From the NCBI GenBank assembly GCA_017163975.1, contig JAFFSR010000227.1:8298501-8362500 (forward strand): 64,000 nucleotides of DNA. Reading direction: 5' to 3'. The DNA is from Anastatus disparis. Its lineage: Eukaryota; Arthropoda; Insecta; Hymenoptera; Eupelmidae. A program made the translations under genes and the position numbers. The notes under the pieces are model-generated. The model was not told the DNA's origin. It did no database searches and worked only from the letters and a program-made list of their open reading frames with translations. Shown here piece after piece: positions 60,361-64,000 of the stretch. The first letter of the stretch is position 1. Each line of letters starts with the position of its first letter.

Positions 60361-62444
60361 GTCAAAGGCAAAAGGGTGTAAACTGTTGAAACCGATAGCT
60401 CATGTCGTACTGAGAATACGAAATCACGCATTACTTAAAAAAGCTTACAATTCTTTTTTCTCTTTTTTCTTATTTCTCTACTTCTTCTTCTTCTTCTTCG
60501 TCTTCGTTTTTTTTTTCTTCAGAAGGCTAGGCACGTTTTTACGTTGCTTATATGAGATAGCATTTGTAACTTATACTAAAGTTCGTTTACACTCCGGGGG
60601 GGTATCATCCCCAAGTATCCAATGGAAATAGCTACTTCGAAAGGATGGAAGGAAGGAAGGCCGGAGGGGCATTGGATTATATTCTAGAATTCATTGTTTT
60701 ATTTAGATGTATAGTATACAACTTTATTTTTCGTTTATAGAAGGTAATCTTACGTATATTGCTGTTTCTGACTGATTTTTATTGTTAAGTTATGGCATTA
60801 GATGTTATTTTATGGTAACGATATTGTTTGGTAAATAACAATTTTCCGACGAATATTGATATTCATGTTTCTTTTCTTTTTTGCTTTATTCTTTTTGTTG
60901 AATGTCTTTTTTGTTTCTTCTTCTAATTATGTATATAAAAATATAGATTACTTTTTATTACTAACAAATTTGAAATATTTCGTGAATCGTATATCATTAT
61001 CGTTTTAGTTAACGGTAACAAAGTATTATCATACATCAAAATTAATATTTTGATAATTAGAAAAATACGAAAAATAAAGTACAGCTAATACTTTTATGAA
61101 AAGTTCAAGGTTATTCTTATCATTAGATGATAATTGACCAGGCAATTTAAAAAGTTTGATATAGAATTTTTAATGATCTATTGCCTGGGTAAAAAGCGAT
61201 TATATTAAAAATAAAATATGTTTAAATTCAACAAATTAATATTTATTTGTTTTTTATTCTAACTGTCCAAATATGACAGGTAATAAATTGTAGCATGAAT
61301 AAACTTATAAGTAAACTTGGATTCATGCTATATTGTTAGAATTTTGACTTTAGAAAAGTTATAGATTTGGCAATTCTATATTTCAGTTTTATGATTATAA
61401 AACAGAAGTTTCTCAAGAGTATAATAAATATCTTGTTTTTTTTTAATAATACAATGTCAATAATACAAAGATTAGCATCATAAAATATGAATGACAGATT
61501 GCAAAAAAAGGAAATTTTTTCTATTTTATCTGCGTTCGTTTTATTCATATTCATCTATCAAAAGATGATATTCTAGATATGTAGACAGAAAAACTTTATC
61601 TCTATGCAAGAATTTCAATATTTTCAGTGCATCGGTTTCAATATGTTGTAAAATACGAAGTTTTATGATAATAAAAAGACGTACTTTATTATTTTAGAGA
61701 ATAATGTAAATAATAAATATTGCAATTACTTTTTTAAGATAATATTCAATAATTTTTTACCACGTTTATTGAAATTATCTTTAGAACGTTTTTAATAAAT
61801 TCTTTTTTAATTAATTTTTCTATAAAAAAATTATAGAAAAAAAAGTAAGCTATCATCAAATAAACTTAAAAAAAATTGCTTATTTTCTTTCTGTACGTGT
61901 AGCATGAATAGACCCTGAGGACAGATATCTAAAGAAAAAAACCTGAGAAGATTAAGAGAAACCGCAAAAAAAAGGTCGAAAAAATTTTTTTTCTCTCTCT
62001 TTTTTTCTTTTGTACAAGCTTTCTATTGAAGACTGGGTAGACATGAGGGACAAATGAAATTATACTTAATAATTCAATTGTATCATTTATCATTAAAACA
62101 TGTTTTGGAAAACTTCGCGACAAATTCTATATTCTCTAATATGCACTTTAAAGGTATGCGTGTGCCAAGCCATGAATTAAAGTTGAAATAGTATAATATA
62201 CATAACAGAATATATGGCGTTTATTTCTTACTTATTTTATAAAAATGATATATTATGTAAGAATGTCAAATTATCCATTGAATTTTGTATCCATGGTTGT
62301 TTTTAATTTTATTATTTAATCAAAAATGCTTACTTTAGAATGGCTTCATCAATTGTTTTTCTTCATTTAATTATATTTACACTTCTTATTTTAATCAATT
62401 TTTATTTTTCTTTGCAAATAAAAAATAAAAATAAAAAAAAACGT
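60361..62444. other. No gene seen
   Basis: A (TTC)n pyrimidine tract lies at 60450-60520, with GGAAGGAAGGAAGG at 60645-60660; the rest is A/T-rich with no recognisable feature. Confidence 0.5.
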
Positions 62445-62592
62445 TTTTCTTATAGGAAAAAAAATTTTATTTCGTGTACTTGAACATAAATTTATAAGAG
62501 TTGTTAAATTACAACTTTTAATACGGAATTGCATGAAATAAAATTGAAAACTGATAAAGTAGACTTTACAAAGGCGTATTATGAAAAAAATA
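62445..62592. repeat. Second dispersed repeat, copy B
   Basis: Partner of 55690-55812, with the shared core ATAAAATTGAAAACTGATAA followed by GTAGACTTTACAAAG. An extra stretch of about 25 bases (TTTCGTGTACTTGAACATAA) lies in its left part. It ends in GAAAAAAATAG. Like copy A, it sits just beyond the 3' end of a minus-oriented SINE. Confidence 0.75.
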
Positions 62593-62652
62593 GTGTAATC
62601 TAATGAAGATTACCCAAGAACAAACTTCTCATAATTCTTATATATTTTAATT

Positions 62653-62836
62653 TATATTTAACGTCGCTGTATTTCAGCTATTATTGCAATGCTAATTAGC
62701 GACGGAGGACCTCAATGTGTTCGTGAACAAAGCGCATGCAACGTACAGTGGTATAAATTAGCTAAAAGCGGAACTAGAACTCGGGACCTCGAGATTGCGA
62801 ATCTATCGCTCTACCGACTGAGCCACTAACGACCTC
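62653..62836 (-). mobile_element. tRNA-derived SINE, copy 10, degraded
   Basis: The minus-strand copy has a conserved 3' half (TTTAACGTCGCTGTATTTCAGC). It carries a small deletion around 62753 and a mutated box B (GTTCTAGTTCC). The head ends GAGGTCGTTAGTGGCTCAGTCGG. A copy of the second dispersed repeat lies 60 bp beyond its 3' end. Confidence 0.9.
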
Positions 62837-62932
62837 TTTACATATTATCGATTATATACAAAATATCAAAAGACAACGCTGTAAAGAAATTTGTATATAA
62901 ATTGCAACGATTATTCATAATCGTGCATAAAG

Positions 62933-63093
62933 CACATTTCGAATCTCCCGCGAGGAACGGTAGTAGCAGGCTCAGCCGCTACGCGCCGTCAGTTTTGCTG
63001 CTCTCACAAGAGGAACAGCGAGCTCGAGAAGATATCAGAGCTAAGGCTCAACGAAGAGACGAGGCATTGGAAACTGTGCTCTCCCTCTCAGTT
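62933..63093 (+). CDS. Candidate internal exon encoding a charged helical segment
   Basis: An abrupt G/C-rich island of 161 bp sits in A/T-rich DNA. The frame reads HFESPARNGSSRLSRYAPSV, then LLLSQEEQRAREDIRAK, then AQRRDEALETVLSLSV. The E/R/A/Q-rich half (about residues 25-45) would form a helix or coiled coil, and the first half is Ser/Arg-rich and probably disordered. The 3' border is a good donor, GTT|GTAAGG at 63093/63094, leaving phase 0. The 5' border is less certain: an AG at 62931-62932 matches the composition change, but its pyrimidine tract is weak. The codon pattern is present only on the plus strand. I do not recognise the protein. It lies about 100 bp right of a SINE and about 290 bp from the converging minus-strand gene. 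A 5' UTR exon ending at 48560 could belong to the same transcription unit, but that link is inference. Confidence 0.4.
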
Positions 63094-63384
63094 GTAAGGC
63101 TTAATCCAAACAATAATATTATTATTTATTTTTGACAATTTAGTAGTATAAGATATATATTATTTATCTTTTGAAATTCATTTTTAAAAATTTAAAAAAT
63201 TCAACCGAATAATTTTTATGGTACACACTATTAGCTAACGTATTTTTTGCCTGAAATTTAGCAATAAAATCAGAAGATACGCAATATACATGAATACAGA
63301 AATTGTGTTCTTTTTACATCTCTAGAATTATTTCTTGATGCAATTTGTATTCACTTCAACTCATATTATTATTAGTAACAAAAG

Positions 63385-63465
63385 TTAACATTGATCCGGT
63401 CCGGTTTCGTTTACTTGTTCGAAGAACTTTTCTTCTAGCTGCTCAATATGTTTACGAAATTTCAT
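63385..63465 (-). pseudogene. Coding-like C-terminal tail in the +1 frame behind the preceding stop
   Basis: Four bases after the TAA of the upstream frame, a new frame opens with ATG (63465-63463) and runs 26 codons to TAA (63387-63385). It reads MKFRKHIEQLEEKFFEQV and then NETGPDQC. Its helix-forming, charge-rich composition matches the end of the upstream frame. The two frames would join continuously if the reading frame shifted by one base at the A/T run near 63470. Either the gene carries a one-base frameshift in this allele or assembly, or this is a chance downstream ORF. I favour a frameshift because the sequence remains codon-like right up to the second stop and becomes A/T-rich noise beyond it. 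Confidence 0.35.
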
Positions 63466-63469
63466 TGCT

Positions 63470-64000
63470 TTAATTGGCTGCGATTTCGTAAATTTTAAGA
63501 GGCAAGGCAAATTTAAAAAGAGACGCTTCGCCATCGAATTGCTCTTCTTTAAACCAATGCGCTAATTCTTTACAATCCTTTGTTTCGAATTTTTGAGTGC
63601 TAACCTCGTCCGCGTTCGTACATTTTTCATAATTACTTAAATCTACAGAGCTTATCCTCGTTTCCGAATCTCTTTTTCTTTTTCTTCTCCGTTTACTTTT
63701 AGTTCCCCATGATTTAGACTTTCTTTTCTTGCTGAAGCTGTTGTTAGCAGTGGAATGGCATTCATTTGGACATTCGTTCTCTGGTACGCATAAAGGACCA
63801 AATAGATTTGGACAAACCATAAGTTTTTTACAAACATTTCTACAAAATTCAGTAACCTTAGCGTTTGAAGTGATGACAGCAACCTCTGCTTTGAAGGTTT
63901 CATTATTATTTTTCGCTTTCAATACCACAATTTCGTAGCCAGGCTCTAATTCAGTATTTAATTTTAAAATCTCTAAAATTTTTTTGCTCTTATATCCAAC
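63470..64000 (-). CDS. Partial gene, 3' part of an unidentified basic, cysteine-containing protein
   Basis: An uninterrupted minus-strand frame enters from the right edge and ends at TAA (63472-63470), giving 176 visible residues; the start lies outside the window. It is the best coding call here because its codon content is far richer in G and C and in charged residues than the flanks. The visible part opens with a K/L/E-rich stretch, followed by a segment containing GYEIVVLKAKNN. Next comes a cysteine cluster (C-x3-C-x5-C-PNLFGPLC-VPENEC-PNEC, about residues 54-80). A very basic tract (KKRKSKSW, then KRRRKRKR) around residues 91-110 looks like a nuclear localisation signal, and an acidic/amphipathic tail follows. 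I do not recognise the family; zinc binding and a nuclear location are inferences. A second open frame continues the same style just after the stop (63465-63385), so the annotated C-terminus may be a frameshift product. It is convergent with the exon at 62933-63093. Confidence 0.6.
   Translation of the reverse strand, partial: VGYKSKKILEILKLNTELEPGYEIVVLKAKNNNETFKAEVAVITSNAKVTEFCRNVCKKLMVCPNLFGPLCVPENECPNECHSTANNSFSKKRKSKSWGTKSKRRRKRKRDSETRISSVDLSNYEKCTNADEVSTQKFETKDCKELAHWFKEEQFDGEASLFKFALPLKIYEIAAN

Overview
The window is strongly A+T-rich eukaryotic DNA (roughly three quarters A+T by eye) with long poly-A, poly-T and polypyrimidine runs. It holds few coding blocks, many small inverted-repeat elements and ten copies of one tRNA-derived SINE. 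This texture, together with a decayed MATH-domain (speckle-type POZ-like) relic, fits an arthropod and most likely an insect. A parasitoid wasp is a guess. Nothing looks bacterial, organellar or viral, and no complete multi-exon gene is visible.

Layout. 1-8 kb: A/T-rich spacer with a degenerate coding fragment (minus strand, 4.2-4.4 kb), SINEs at 2.3 and 6.6 kb, and inverted-repeat elements at 3.9 and 7.0 kb. 9-10.2 kb: the most structured block, consisting of a palindrome, then a 1.1-kb element with terminal inverted repeats that carries three G/C-rich stem-loops, a 285-bp snap-back hairpin and seven 20-bp tandem repeats. 12.6-14.6 kb: a possible exon, a SINE with a clear target-site duplication, a 270-bp fold-back element and the MATH relic. 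15-47 kb: mostly intron-like or intergenic DNA with SINEs at 19.7, 23.8, 34.0 and 41.3 kb and several low-confidence exon-like islands (21.0 kb plus; 26.9 kb minus; 28.8 kb plus; 38.5 kb minus). 46.8-48.6 kb: a locally G/C- and CpG-richer stretch that looks like a promoter region. It has a minus-strand candidate first coding exon at 47.8-47.9 kb and a plus-strand splice donor at 48.56 kb. 49-62.8 kb: spacer with SINEs at 55.9, 57.2 and 62.7 kb, a second dispersed repeat (two copies, each next to a SINE) and a candidate exon at 56.8-56.9 kb. 62.9-64 kb: the best coding evidence, namely a plus-strand exon and, converging on it, the 3' part of an unidentified minus-strand gene that runs off the window.

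The likely picture is the 5' or intronic territory of one or more large genes, with alternative first exons and microexons scattered in A/T-rich introns, plus a transposon-loaded intergenic background. The exon calls rest only on base composition, open frame and splice-like signals read by eye. RNA-seq and protein homology would be decisive. No tRNA, rRNA, CRISPR or complete transposase gene was found.
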